From assembly GCF_903944925.1 (NCBI RefSeq), contig NZ_CAJATU010000123.1, positions 248,001 through 312,000 on the forward strand: a stretch of DNA of 64,000 nucleotides, in the 5' to 3' direction. Origin of the DNA: an uncultured Rhodopila sp. Its GTDB lineage: Bacteria; Pseudomonadota; Alphaproteobacteria; Acetobacterales; Acetobacteraceae. The notes below the pieces were generated by a model that saw nothing but the letters and a program-made list of their open reading frames with translations, was not told the origin of the DNA and made no database searches. Both the position numbers and the translations under genes were made by a program. Below are positions 6,883-17,400 of the stretch, piece by piece; the first letter of the stretch is position 1; each line of letters starts with the position of its first letter.

Positions 6883-9800
6883 GCGCGCGGCACGCGGCCG
6901 ACGACACGCAGGCCGTCGCCATTGTCGGCATCGGCTGCCGTTTCCCGGGCGGCATTGCCGATACCGATGCTTTCTGGCGGCGGCTGATCGCCGGGGATGA
7001 CGTCATCGCCGAGATCCCCGGCGATCGGATTGATGTCGCACACTATTTCAACGCCGAACCCGCCACACCCGGCCGCATGATGACCCGCCGTGGCGGCTTT
7101 CTCGACAGTATCGACACATTCGATGCCGACTTCTTCGGCATCTCGCCGCGCGAGGCGGAACGGCTGGATCCGCAACAGCGCCTGCTGCTTGAAACCGCGT
7201 GGGAGGCGCTGGAGGATGCCGGGCAGGACCTGCGCCGCCTCCAGGGCACACGCAGCGGCGTCTTCGTCGGCCAATGGCTCAGCGATTTCGAATCGCGTCT
7301 CTTCGGCGACCCCGAGGCCGTCGATTTCCAGATGACCACCGGCAGCGGCCGTTATGCCGCGTCGGGCCGGCTGTCGTATTTCCTCGGCTTGCGGGGGCCG
7401 AGCCTGACGATCGACACGGCGTGCTCGTCCTCGCTGGTGGCGGTTCACCTCGCGGTGCGCAGCATCCGCGCGGGCGAGAGCCGGCTGGCCCTGGCCGGCG
7501 GCGCCAACGTGATCCTGCAGCCGCACATCATGGTGGCGTATTCCCAAAGCCGGATGATGGCGCCCGACGGGCGATGCAAGTTCGGCGACGCCGGCGGCGA
7601 CGGCTATGTCCGCAGCGAGGGCGCCGGACTCGTCGTGTTGAAGCCGCTGCGCGATGCGCTGGACGATGGCGACCGGATTTACGCCGTGATCCGCGGCAGC
7701 GCGGTCAACAACGACGGCCGCAGCAGCGGCTCGATGGGTACGCCAAGCCGGATCGGGCAGGAAGAACTGTTGCGTGCCGCCTACGGCGATGCCGCAGTGC
7801 CGCCCGCGCAGGTGGCCTATGTCGAAGCGCACGGCACTGGCACCCGGGCGGGTGATCCGGTCGAACTCGCCGCCCTCGGTGCCGTCCTCGACGAAGGCCG
7901 GACGCCTGGCAGCCCCGCCTATGTCGGATCGGTCAAGACCAATATCGGCCATACCGAGGGCGCCGCCGGCATTGCCGGACTGATCAAGGCGACGCTCGCC
8001 TTGCACCATGGTCTCATTCCGCCAAGCCTGCATTGCCGCGACCTCAACCCGGTGGTCGCCTGGGCGGACATCCCGTGCCAAATTCCGCGTACACCCACGC
8101 CGTGGCCGAACACAGCGTCCCCTCGCCTCGCCGGCGTCAGCGCGTTCGGCATTGCCGGCACCAACGGCCATGTGGTCCTGGAGCAGGCTCCGGCGACCGA
8201 GACCGCGCCGCTCGCGGACTGCCATCGCCGGACGCAGCTCCTCCCGCTATCGGCGAAAAGCCCCGAGGCGTTGCGCGCGTTGGCCCAACGCTACGCCGAA
8301 CTGCTGTCCGGTGACGGGGCACCCGCGCTGCGCGATGTCTGCTGGAGCGCCGCGACGCGCCGGACGGCGCTGGACCATCGCGCGGCGTTCGTCGCCGGGG
8401 ACCGGGCCGCCATGGCCGATGCGCTGCGGCGCTATGCCTCCGGCGAACCCGCCGCGGCCGAGGGCGTGGTGCGCACCGACACACCGCCCCGCATCGCCTT
8501 CGTGCTGCCGGGTCAGGGCGCGCAGTGGATCGGCATGGGGCGCGAACTCATCGCCCTGGAACCGGTGTTCCGCGCCACGCTGGAACGCTGCGACAGGGCC
8601 GCGGGCCGCTTTGCCGGCTGGTCGATCATAGGACAGTTGGCTGCTGCCCCCGGGTCCGATGATGTCCTGCTCGACCGCATCGACGTGATCCAGCCGGTGC
8701 TCGTTGCCCTGGCGATCGCGTACGCGGAACTTCTCCGTTCGGTTGGCGTCGAACCGGATGCGGTCGTCGGCCATAGCATGGGTGAAGTGGCTGCGGCCTG
8801 CATCGCCGGCGCGCTTAGCCTCGATCAGGCCATGCAAGTGGTCTGCGCACGCAGCGCGCTGATGCGGCGGGTCAGCGGACAGGGCGCCATGGCGCTCGTG
8901 GATCTGCCCATGGCCGAGCTGCGCCGGCGCCTCGCCGGGCTGGAGGATCGGGTTTCGGTCGCGGCAAGTAACGGTCCAAGATCGAGCGTGATCTCCGGCG
9001 TGCCGGAGGCGGTGCAAGAGGTCATGGCCGGACTGAAGGAGGACGACGTGTTCTGTCGTCTGATCAAGGTCGATGTCGCATCGCACAGCCCGCAGATGAC
9101 GCCGCTGGCAGCGGCACTCGCCGCGGAGCTGGACGGCCTGACACCGGCATCCGCGCGCGTGCCGATCGTTTCGACGACGCTGGGCTGCCGCGCCGAGGGC
9201 CCGGCGTTTGACGCCGGCCACTGGGCGCGCAATCTGCGCGATCCGGTCCTGTTCAGCACGGCCGTAGGCTTGCTGGCCGAGGACGGGATCGGACTGTTTC
9301 TGGAACTGGGCCCGCATCCCGTCCTGCTGCCTTCGGTGCAGCAGACCCTGCCTGCAGCAACCACGATCGCGTTTGGATACCGGGACGAACCCGAGCAGCC
9401 GGCTTTCCTTACGGCCCTCGGGGCGCTTTGGACGGCCGGCTGGCCGCTCGACTGGCCGCGCGTTATGCCGGAACGGGGCAAGACGGTGCCGCTGCCACTC
9501 TACCCCTGGCAGCGTGAACGTTACTGGGTCGATGCGGCGGAAATGCGATCGGCTGGCGCCGCGCCCCGTTCGGCGGCCTCGCGACCCGACGAGGAGTCCC
9601 TAGGCTGGCTGTACCACCTGGAATGGAAGCCATCCGAGGTATCCGAGGCAAGTTCCGCCGCCGCGGCAACGCGCTGGCTTGTCGTGACCGGCGACGAAGC
9701 GATGGGCAGCGCCATTTCCGCCGCGCTGGCCACGTCCGGCGTTCTGTCGGACGTCGTGGCGATGCGGCATCTGGAGACCGCCCTGCGGGCGCAGGCATCC

Positions 9801-11465
9801 GCCGCGGCGCCGGCGCTCGGCGTGGTGGTGTTGGCCGAGGAAAACAAAGACGCCGCCTTCCTGCCGCTTCGCGTGCTCCAGTCGCATCTGTCAGCGGATG
9901 GGGGATCGAACCGGCTGCCGCGGTCGCGTTGCTGGTTCGTCACGCGTGGCGCGCACGCGGTGCTGCCGGACGGGACGGAACGCGTTTCCGTGGACCAGGC
10001 GGCGCTGTGGGGCGCCGGGCGCGTCGTTGCGGAGGAACATCCCGACTTCTGGGGCGGCCTGGTTGACCTTGATCCCGCCGCACCGCCCTCGTTCAATGCC
10101 GGTTTGCTGGCGCGGTTGTTGCTCGCCCCGGATGGGGAGGATCAGGTGGCCTTCCGGCAGGGCCGCCGCTACGCCCTGCGGCTGGTGCCAGCGGTTCCGG
10201 ACCGTGTCTCCAGCGCGCTGAAATGGCGGGAGGACGCAGCCTACCTGATCACCGGCGGGCTGGGCGGTGTCGGCCTGGAGATCGCCCGGGCGATGGCGGC
10301 CGGAGGCGCGCGGCGCCTTATTCTTGCGGGCCGCACGCCGTTACCCCCGCGCGAGCTATGGAGCGCGGAGCCCTCCGGGTCGCCGGCCGGACAGCGCATC
10401 GAAGCGGTGCGCGCGCTCGAGCTGATGGGTGTGGCCGTCCACACGCCCGCGATCGACATCAGTGACGAAACGGAACTGCGCAGCTTTCTCGATCGTTACA
10501 TGGCCGAGGGGTGGCCGCCGATCCGGGGCGTGATCCACGCGGCCGTGACGCTCGACAATCGCCTGGCGGGGTCGATGTCCGCCACGACATTCGAGTCAGT
10601 GGTTCGACCCAAGATGCGCGGAGCGCAACTGCTGGATCGGCTACTGCCGGATCTCGACATCTTCGTGCTGTTCTCATCGATCGGGGGGTTTCTCCCGCAC
10701 TCGGGGGTGGCGAATTACGCCGCCGCCAATGCCGGCCTTGATGCGCTGGCCCTGGATCGCCGCGCCAGGGGGCTACCGGCCTTGAGCATTGCCTGGGGGC
10801 CATGGGAAAATGCCGGTCTGGCCCTGGGCGAAGCCGGTGAGCACGCCGTCGCCGAGATGGGCCGTCTCGGCATTCAGGCCATGCCAACCGGGCGAGCCGC
10901 AGCACTGTTCCGCTGGTTGTGCGGCGGTTCGGTGGCGGCCGTGGCGGTGCTGCGGGCGGACTGGGCGAAATTCCAGCAGGCCCGATCAACGCGCCCCGGT
11001 TCGCTGTTCAAGGACCTGCTTGCGGGATTGACCGCGCAGGTGCTCGAGCCGTCGGCATTGCTTGGCCAACTCGCATCGGCCGACCCGGCGCAGCGGCGGC
11101 GAATACTCGAACCGTTGGTTCGCAGCGCTGTCGGCCAGGTGTTGAAAATTGCGCCCGCCCGCCTCGATGGCCGGAAATCGCTTGGCAACATGGGCCTCAG
11201 TTCGCTCATGGCGATCGAGTTGCGGAACCGGCTCGAAACCGTCCTGGGCCGCCCGCTTTCGGCGACGCTGGCCTGGAACTATCCGACGATCGAGGCGATC
11301 GTCGGCGTCCTTGCCGAAGACAAACCGGACGCTCCGCGCGCCATCATGCCCGCAGTCCCGGGAGATGGGGACGAACTGACCGAATCGCTGGCCGCCGTGG
11401 CGTCGCTGTCGGACGAAGCCGCCATGCTCGCGCTGCTTGGCCAACCTGCCGGCGGCGCGGCATGA
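6879..11465 (+). CDS. Type I PKS 1: KS-AT-KR-ACP, methylmalonyl-type AT
   Basis: A 1528-aa single-module polyketide synthase. KS about 12-435 with Cys182 in TACSSS, EAHGTGT and NIGHTEG. AT about 538-835 with Ser633 in GHSMGEVAA and the specificity motif V-A-S-H-S (735-736 = S-H), a pattern seen in methylmalonyl-CoA-loading ATs such as mycobacterial Mas. KR about 1120-1300 with NADPH motif TGGLGGVG and Tyr1280 in YAAAN; the LDD position reads L-D-N, B-type-like. ACP about 1405-1475 with Ser1442 in G-L-S-S-L, where the usual Asp before the Ser is replaced by Ser. No DH or ER, so it should leave an alpha-methyl-beta-hydroxy unit. Unlike PKS2-PKS6 it has no N-terminal docking helix (KS begins at residue 13), consistent with being the first module. 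The KS keeps its Cys, so it is not a KSQ loading domain; the starter is unknown. Confidence 0.93.
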   Translation: MSARHAADDTQAVAIVGIGCRFPGGIADTDAFWRRLIAGDDVIAEIPGDRIDVAHYFNAEPATPGRMMTRRGGFLDSIDTFDADFFGISPREAERLDPQQRLLLETAWEALEDAGQDLRRLQGTRSGVFVGQWLSDFESRLFGDPEAVDFQMTTGSGRYAASGRLSYFLGLRGPSLTIDTACSSSLVAVHLAVRSIRAGESRLALAGGANVILQPHIMVAYSQSRMMAPDGRCKFGDAGGDGYVRSEGAGLVVLKPLRDALDDGDRIYAVIRGSAVNNDGRSSGSMGTPSRIGQEELLRAAYGDAAVPPAQVAYVEAHGTGTRAGDPVELAALGAVLDEGRTPGSPAYVGSVKTNIGHTEGAAGIAGLIKATLALHHGLIPPSLHCRDLNPVVAWADIPCQIPRTPTPWPNTASPRLAGVSAFGIAGTNGHVVLEQAPATETAPLADCHRRTQLLPLSAKSPEALRALAQRYAELLSGDGAPALRDVCWSAATRRTALDHRAAFVAGDRAAMADALRRYASGEPAAAEGVVRTDTPPRIAFVLPGQGAQWIGMGRELIALEPVFRATLERCDRAAGRFAGWSIIGQLAAAPGSDDVLLDRIDVIQPVLVALAIAYAELLRSVGVEPDAVVGHSMGEVAAACIAGALSLDQAMQVVCARSALMRRVSGQGAMALVDLPMAELRRRLAGLEDRVSVAASNGPRSSVISGVPEAVQEVMAGLKEDDVFCRLIKVDVASHSPQMTPLAAALAAELDGLTPASARVPIVSTTLGCRAEGPAFDAGHWARNLRDPVLFSTAVGLLAEDGIGLFLELGPHPVLLPSVQQTLPAATTIAFGYRDEPEQPAFLTALGALWTAGWPLDWPRVMPERGKTVPLPLYPWQRERYWVDAAEMRSAGAAPRSAASRPDEESLGWLYHLEWKPSEVSEASSAAAATRWLVVTGDEAMGSAISAALATSGVLSDVVAMRHLETALRAQASAAAPALGVVVLAEENKDAAFLPLRVLQSHLSADGGSNRLPRSRCWFVTRGAHAVLPDGTERVSVDQAALWGAGRVVAEEHPDFWGGLVDLDPAAPPSFNAGLLARLLLAPDGEDQVAFRQGRRYALRLVPAVPDRVSSALKWREDAAYLITGGLGGVGLEIARAMAAGGARRLILAGRTPLPPRELWSAEPSGSPAGQRIEAVRALELMGVAVHTPAIDISDETELRSFLDRYMAEGWPPIRGVIHAAVTLDNRLAGSMSATTFESVVRPKMRGAQLLDRLLPDLDIFVLFSSIGGFLPHSGVANYAAANAGLDALALDRRARGLPALSIAWGPWENAGLALGEAGEHAVAEMGRLGIQAMPTGRAAALFRWLCGGSVAAVAVLRADWAKFQQARSTRPGSLFKDLLAGLTAQVLEPSALLGQLASADPAQRRRILEPLVRSAVGQVLKIAPARLDGRKSLGNMGLSSLMAIELRNRLETVLGRPLSATLAWNYPTIEAIVGVLAEDKPDAPRAIMPAVPGDGDELTESLAAVASLSDEAAMLALLGQPAGGAA

Positions 11466-14400
11466 ACGACGCACCGTCCCCATTCGCCGGCGTATCGGCG
11501 CTCAAGCTTGCGCTTATGGCGAAGCAGGTGCGCGCCCGGGCGGCCGGGGCGCTGCAATCCGATCCGATCGCCATCGTCGGCATGGGGTGCCGCCTGCCCG
11601 GGGGAGCGGATACGCCGGATCGTTTCTGGCGGCTGATGCAAGACGGTGTTTGCGCCGTGCGGGATGTCCCGCCCGATCGCTGGGATGGCAATGGCTGGTA
11701 TGATCCGGACCTGTCCGCACCGGGCAAGACCGTTACGAAATCCGGCGGCTTCCTCGATCGCATCGACGCGTTCGATGCGGGTTACTTCGGCATTCCGCCG
11801 CGCGAGGCGGACCGGATGGATCCGCAGCAGCGCCTGTTCCTGGAAGTCGCCATCGAGGCCCTCGACGACGCGGGGCTTTCCCGGGACATGCTGGCCGGTT
11901 CCCGCACCGGCGTGTTTGTCGCCAGCTATCACAACGACTACGCGCAGATGCAGTTCAGCGATCCGGACGGGATCGACCTGCGGACCTTGACCGGCACGCT
12001 GCATAGCGTCCTGGCCAATCGCCTGTCGTATTTCCTGGACCTTCGCGGCCCCAGCATCTCCATCGACACGGCCTGTTCGGCATCGTTGGTGGCGGTTCAC
12101 CTGGCCTGCCAAAGCCTGCGCCTGGGCGAGAGCACTATCGCGGTCACCGGCGGCGTTTCGCTGATGATCGCGCCGCAATTGCTGGTATCGATGTCGAAGG
12201 TCGGGTTCATGGCGCCGGATGGCCGCTGCAAGACCTTCGATGCACAGGCCGATGGCTTCGGCCGCGGCGAAGGGTGCAGCGTCGTTGTGCTGAAGCGCCT
12301 GTCCGACGCGATCACCGATGGCGACCGGGTGCTGGCGGTCATTCGCGGCTCGGCCGTCAACCAGGACGGCCATTCAACGCTGCTGACGGCACCAAGCGGC
12401 CCGGCGCAACAGGCCCTGATCCGGGACGCCCTGGCCTGCGCGCAGATCTCGCCCGACCGGATCGGCTTCGTCGAGACGCACGGAACCGGCACGGCCCTCG
12501 GCGACCCCATCGAGGTCGAGGCGATCGCCCGGACGATCGGGCAGCCGTCGCCGGGCAGTCCCGCGTGCCTGCTGGGCTCCGTCAAGGCCAACGTCGGGCA
12601 TTTGGAGGCGGCGGCCGGGGCGACCGGCCTGATCAAGGCGGTGCTTGCGCTCCAGCACGAGGCGGTGCCGAACCAGGTCGGCTATCATAAGCTGAACCCG
12701 CATATCGATCTGACCGGCACGCGGCTGGACGTGCCGGCGACTCTCACGCCCTGGCCGGCGGGACCGGTGGCACGCTGCGCGGCGGTGAGTTCCTTCGGGG
12801 TTGGCGGCACCAACGCCCACGTCATCCTCGAGGAGGCGCCCAGCCTTCCGGCGGCGGCGACACGCGGGCAGGCGCCAGCGGCGCCGGACGACTGCCATCT
12901 GCTGACCCTGTCGGCGAAAACGCCCGAGGCACTGCGCGACACCGTGCGGGCGTGGACGGATTTCCTCGCCGAAACGCCCGCCTCGCCGGGCGACTTGTGC
13001 TTTACCGCCTCGCAGCGGAGGACCCGCCATGAGGTTCGCGTCGCCGTCATCGGCCGAACGCGTGCCGAACTGCGGGAGCGGCTTCAGGACCATCTGGCGC
13101 AGCCCGTCCGTGCGGCGGCCACTCGCCCGGGTATCTGTTTCGTTTTCGGTGGACAAGGGCCGCAGTGGTACGCCATGGGCCAGGAATTGCTGGCCCGGGA
13201 GGCGGTGTTTCGTGCCGCCGTAACCGAATGCGATGCCCTGCTGCGGCCGCTGTCGGGCTGGTCGTTGCTCGACGAACTGGCAATGCCCGCGGACCGGTCG
13301 CGGCTGGACCAGACGGAAGTCGCCCAGCCCGCCTTGTTCGCGCTACAGGTGGCCCTCGCCGCGTTGTGGCGGTCATGGGGCGTGCCGCCGGATGCCGTTG
13401 TCGGCCACAGCGTGGGCGAGATCGCCGCCTACCATGTGGCGGGCGTCCTGCCGCTGGAAGAAGCGGTGCGGATCGTCTGGCATCGGGGCCGGATCATGCA
13501 GCGTGCGACCGGCCAGGGCCGCATGGCATCGGTGGGTTTATCCGAGGCTGACGCGCTCGCGCTCGCGGCGCCCTTCGGTGACCGCCTGAGTGTCGGCGCC
13601 ATCAACGAGCCGGCCAGCGTCGTGCTGTCGGGCGATCCGGCAGCGGTGGACTCGGCGCTCGCAACACTCACGTCACGCGGCATCACGCATCGGCTGCTGC
13701 CGGTGCAGTATGCGTTCCACAGCGCGCAGATGGCGCCGCTGCGGCAGCCGCTGATGGATGCGCTCGCCGAGATACGCAGCCTGCCGCTGCAGGTGCCCGT
13801 TTATTCGACGGTGACGGGCGCGGCGGCGGACGGCGTGATGCTCGACGCCGGCTACTTTGCGCGCAACATGCGCCAGCCGGTTCGCTTCGCCGCGGCGATC
13901 GCCGCCGCGAATGTCGATGGCTGCAACCTGTTCCTCGAAATGTCGCCGCACCCGGTGCTCGGCCATTCGATCGCGGCATGCCTGGCTTCCCGGGATCTCG
14001 AACCGGTTGTCCTGGCCTCGCTTCGCCGCGGTCGGCCGGAGCGCGAGACCATGCTGCTGGCCTGCGCGGGCCTATACGCGGCGGGCTGCGACCTGAACTG
14101 GAAGCTGGTTCAGCCAAGCGCGGGGTCGGTGGTGACCCTGCCCGGCTATTGTTGGCAGCGCACCCGCCACTGGATCCGCCCGCGACCGGACGCAACCGGC
14201 GCCCCGGGTGCCGCTGGCGAGTGGCACCCCTTGGTCGGGCGCCGGATCGCGGTGGCCGGCATCGACGCGGATGTCTTCGAGGGCGGATCGCAGCTTGCGT
14301 CAGGCTGGCTGGCGGACCACCGCGTGTTCGGACGTTTGCTGCTTCCCGGCGCGGCGATGCTGGAGATGCTGGCCGCGGCAGTCGGCAAGGCGATGTCATG

Positions 14401-17400
14401 GCAGCAGCCGTATCTGAAGGACTTCGCTCTGCGGCAGCCCTTGATGCTGCCGGAGCCGGGCGACGGTCACGCGCGCTGGCAGGTCGTTGTGAAGCGTCAG
14501 GCCGATGATTGCGCTGATGTGGCGCTGTACGCGGCCGTCGCGGAACCCGACGGGACCGTGACGCAGTGGCTGCCTGTCGCCAGCGCCATGGGACGATCCG
14601 GCGCGGAAAACTGGATGGACGAATGGTCCATCGATGACCACGCGGGGCACGGCCAGGGCACGCCCGTGCTCGAGGCTGTTGCTGTCGGTCCGCTCTACGA
14701 TCGTTTTGACGAAAGCGGCGCGGCATTCGGGCCGGCCTTCCGTTGCCTTGAGGAGGTCAGGCTGGGTGACCGGACAGCGCAGGCCATGATCGCGTTGCCG
14801 GCCGCCCTGTCGGACAGCAACGACTTCCCAGCCGCGCATCCGGTCATGATCGATGCCGCCTTGCAACTGTGCTGGCTGGCCGCCACGCATGGCGAGTCAT
14901 CGGCTCCCGACCTCCTCCTCCCTGTCGCCGCCGATCGGCTTGGCCTTCGCCCCGGTCGGCACGACAGGCTGCGGGTGCGCGTGCGTCTGGCGGAGCCGGC
15001 CACGGCGGCGACCCTGGTCGCGCATGTGCTGATCGAGACTGCATCGGGGGAACCGGTGGTGGCGATCGAAAACATGCGGTTTGCCCGCGCCGATCGCTCG
15101 TCGGTCGCGTGGTCGAAGCAGGGTGGCGAGGATCTCTATACGGTTGGCTGGACGCAGGCCCCGGCCTCGCCGCCGGGACTGCCGAACAGCGCGCGCGGTG
15201 CATGGATCATCTTTGCCGACAACGGCGGTACTGCCGAGGCGGTCGCTGCGGCGCTGGAAGCGGCCGGCGGAATCTGCCACCTGGTTCGCGCCGGGAGAGC
15301 CTGCGCGCATGAGGCGCCGCGATGCTGGACCATCGATCCGGTCAATCCCGATCATTACCAGCGGCTCTTCGAGGAACTGGCCCCCGCGGGCGTGGTCCAT
15401 TCCTGGTCGCTGGACACCCGCCGCGGCGAGCCGACGGAACCGGACCAGCTCCATCGCGACGACACGCTCGGAACCGGTTCGCTGCTTCATCTGCTCCAGC
15501 AACTGGCCAGCCACGCTCCGGCCGGCGGCTGCCCAACCTACGTCCTCACGCGCGGCTGCCAGGTCGTCACCGGCAGGGAGTCGGCAGCGGAACTCCAGCC
15601 ACGCGCCGCAGGCGTCTGGGGCCTTGCCGGGATCGCGGCGCTGGAGCACCCGGACCTGCGCATCCGCTTGGTCGACCTCGATCCGGCGGAGGAATGTGCC
15701 GACGGCCGGCGGCTGGTCAGCGAGCTGCTTGAACACGCGGGTGCTCGCGTCGCCCTGCGCGGGCAGGACCGCTGGGTTGCTCGCCTGCACCATTATGCTG
15801 CGGCGGTACAGCCTTCGTCCGGTCCGAGCGACGATCGCGCCGTGCGCCTGGAACTGGTTCAGCCCGGCAGTTTCGACGGTCTCGCACTGAAGCCGCTGGT
15901 ACGTGCCGCGGTGCAGCCGCATGAGGTCAGGCTCCGCGTGGAGTCAACGGGCCTCAACTTCCGTGACGTGCTGACCGTGCTGCAGATGTATCCGGGTGCC
16001 CCCCCGCCGCTCGGCGTCGAGTGTGCGGGGATCGTTATTGAGATTGGCAGTGCCGTCGATGGTTTCCGCGCCGGCGACCGAGTGTTCGGCTTCGCTCCGG
16101 CCAGTCTGGGTTCGGAGGCGGTCGTACCGGCGGCGTTCCTGGCCCGCACACCGGATGGGATGCGGTCGGAGGATGCCGCCGGAATCGCCGTTGCTTTCCT
16201 GACGGCCTATTACGGGCTGCATCACTTGGCGCACCTGCAAAGCGGCGAACGCGTGCTGGTCCACGCCGCGGCCGGCGGTGTCGGTCTCGCGGCCGTGCAA
16301 CTCGCCCAGCGCTGCGGGGCGGAGGTTTTCGCCACCGCAGGATCGGACGCAAAGCGGGATCTGCTCCGCCGGCTGGGCGTCGCGCATGTCATGGACTCGC
16401 GATCGCTGGCGTTTGCCGATGAGGTGGTGTCGGCAACCGGCGGCCGCGGCGTCGATGTCGTGGTGAACGCGCTTTCGGGCGACTTCATTCCGGCCGGCTT
16501 TCGCACTCTGGCGCCGGGCGGCCGGTTTCTCGAACTCGGCAAGCGCGGCATCTGGGCCGCGGAGACGGTCTCCGGCACCCGGCCGGATGTCGCCTATTTT
16601 CCGTATGACCTGGGCGCCTTGGCACAGGCTGACCATGCCCTGCTGCAACCCATGTACAAGGCGATCCTCGCCGCGTTGGCCGATGGCTCGCTGCGCCCAT
16701 TGCCCGTAACGGTGTTTCCGCTCGCGCGTGTCGCGGACGCGATGCGCTACATGGCTCAGGCCCGGCACATCGGGAAGGTCGTCGTTCGGGTGGCCGAGGA
16801 TGGCGTGGCCGGGACATCCGCCGCCGTGCCCGTCTCGGCCGCCGCGACATACTGGATCACCGGCGGTCTCGGCGCGCTCGGCCTGGAAACCGCGGACTGG
16901 CTGACCCGTCTCGGCGCGCGGCACTTGGTGCTCAGCGGACGCCGACCGCCCGGGGACGCGGCCATGCGGCGTATTCGCGAGCTTGAACAGCGCGGGGCGT
17001 CGATCCGCGTGTTTCAGGCCGATGCCGCGGACCATCACCGGATGCGGTTCATCCTGCATGAGATCGAGCGGACGATGCCGCCGCTGCGCGGCGCCGTGCA
17101 TGCCGCCGGAGCCCTGCGCGACGGGGTGCTGGTCAACCAGCGTTGGGACGATGCCCGGGAGGTATTGCGCGGGAAGGCACACGGCGCATGGCTGCTGCAT
17201 GCGCTGACCCGCGACCTGCCGCTTGACTTCTTTGTTCTCTATTCAGCGGCGGGTGTTGTTCTCGGGGCGCCGGGGCAGGGGCTTTATCCGGCCGCCAATG
17301 CCGAACTGGATGCGCTGGCCCGGTTCCGGCATGCACTCGGACTGCCGGCGCTGAGCGTTGCCTGGGGCAAATGGTCCGGCGCCGGCATGGCAGCCGACAT

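Noticed and set aside
6786-8225. 479-aa minus-strand frame opposite PKS1
   Set aside because: High-GC DNA leaves long antisense frames open opposite strong coding sequence; the plus strand encodes an intact KS here. The same holds for long minus-strand frames at 8247-9317, 15944-17200, 19822-21399, 23786-25726, 26582-28618, 42364-43770, 45458-47227 and 50857-52494.
10919-11461. N-terminal extension of PKS2 (and similarly 17893-18054 for PKS3, 22388-22450 for PKS4)
   Set aside because: These codons lie out of frame inside the upstream gene's ACP region; the ATGA/TGATG overlaps give natural starts just before the docking helices.
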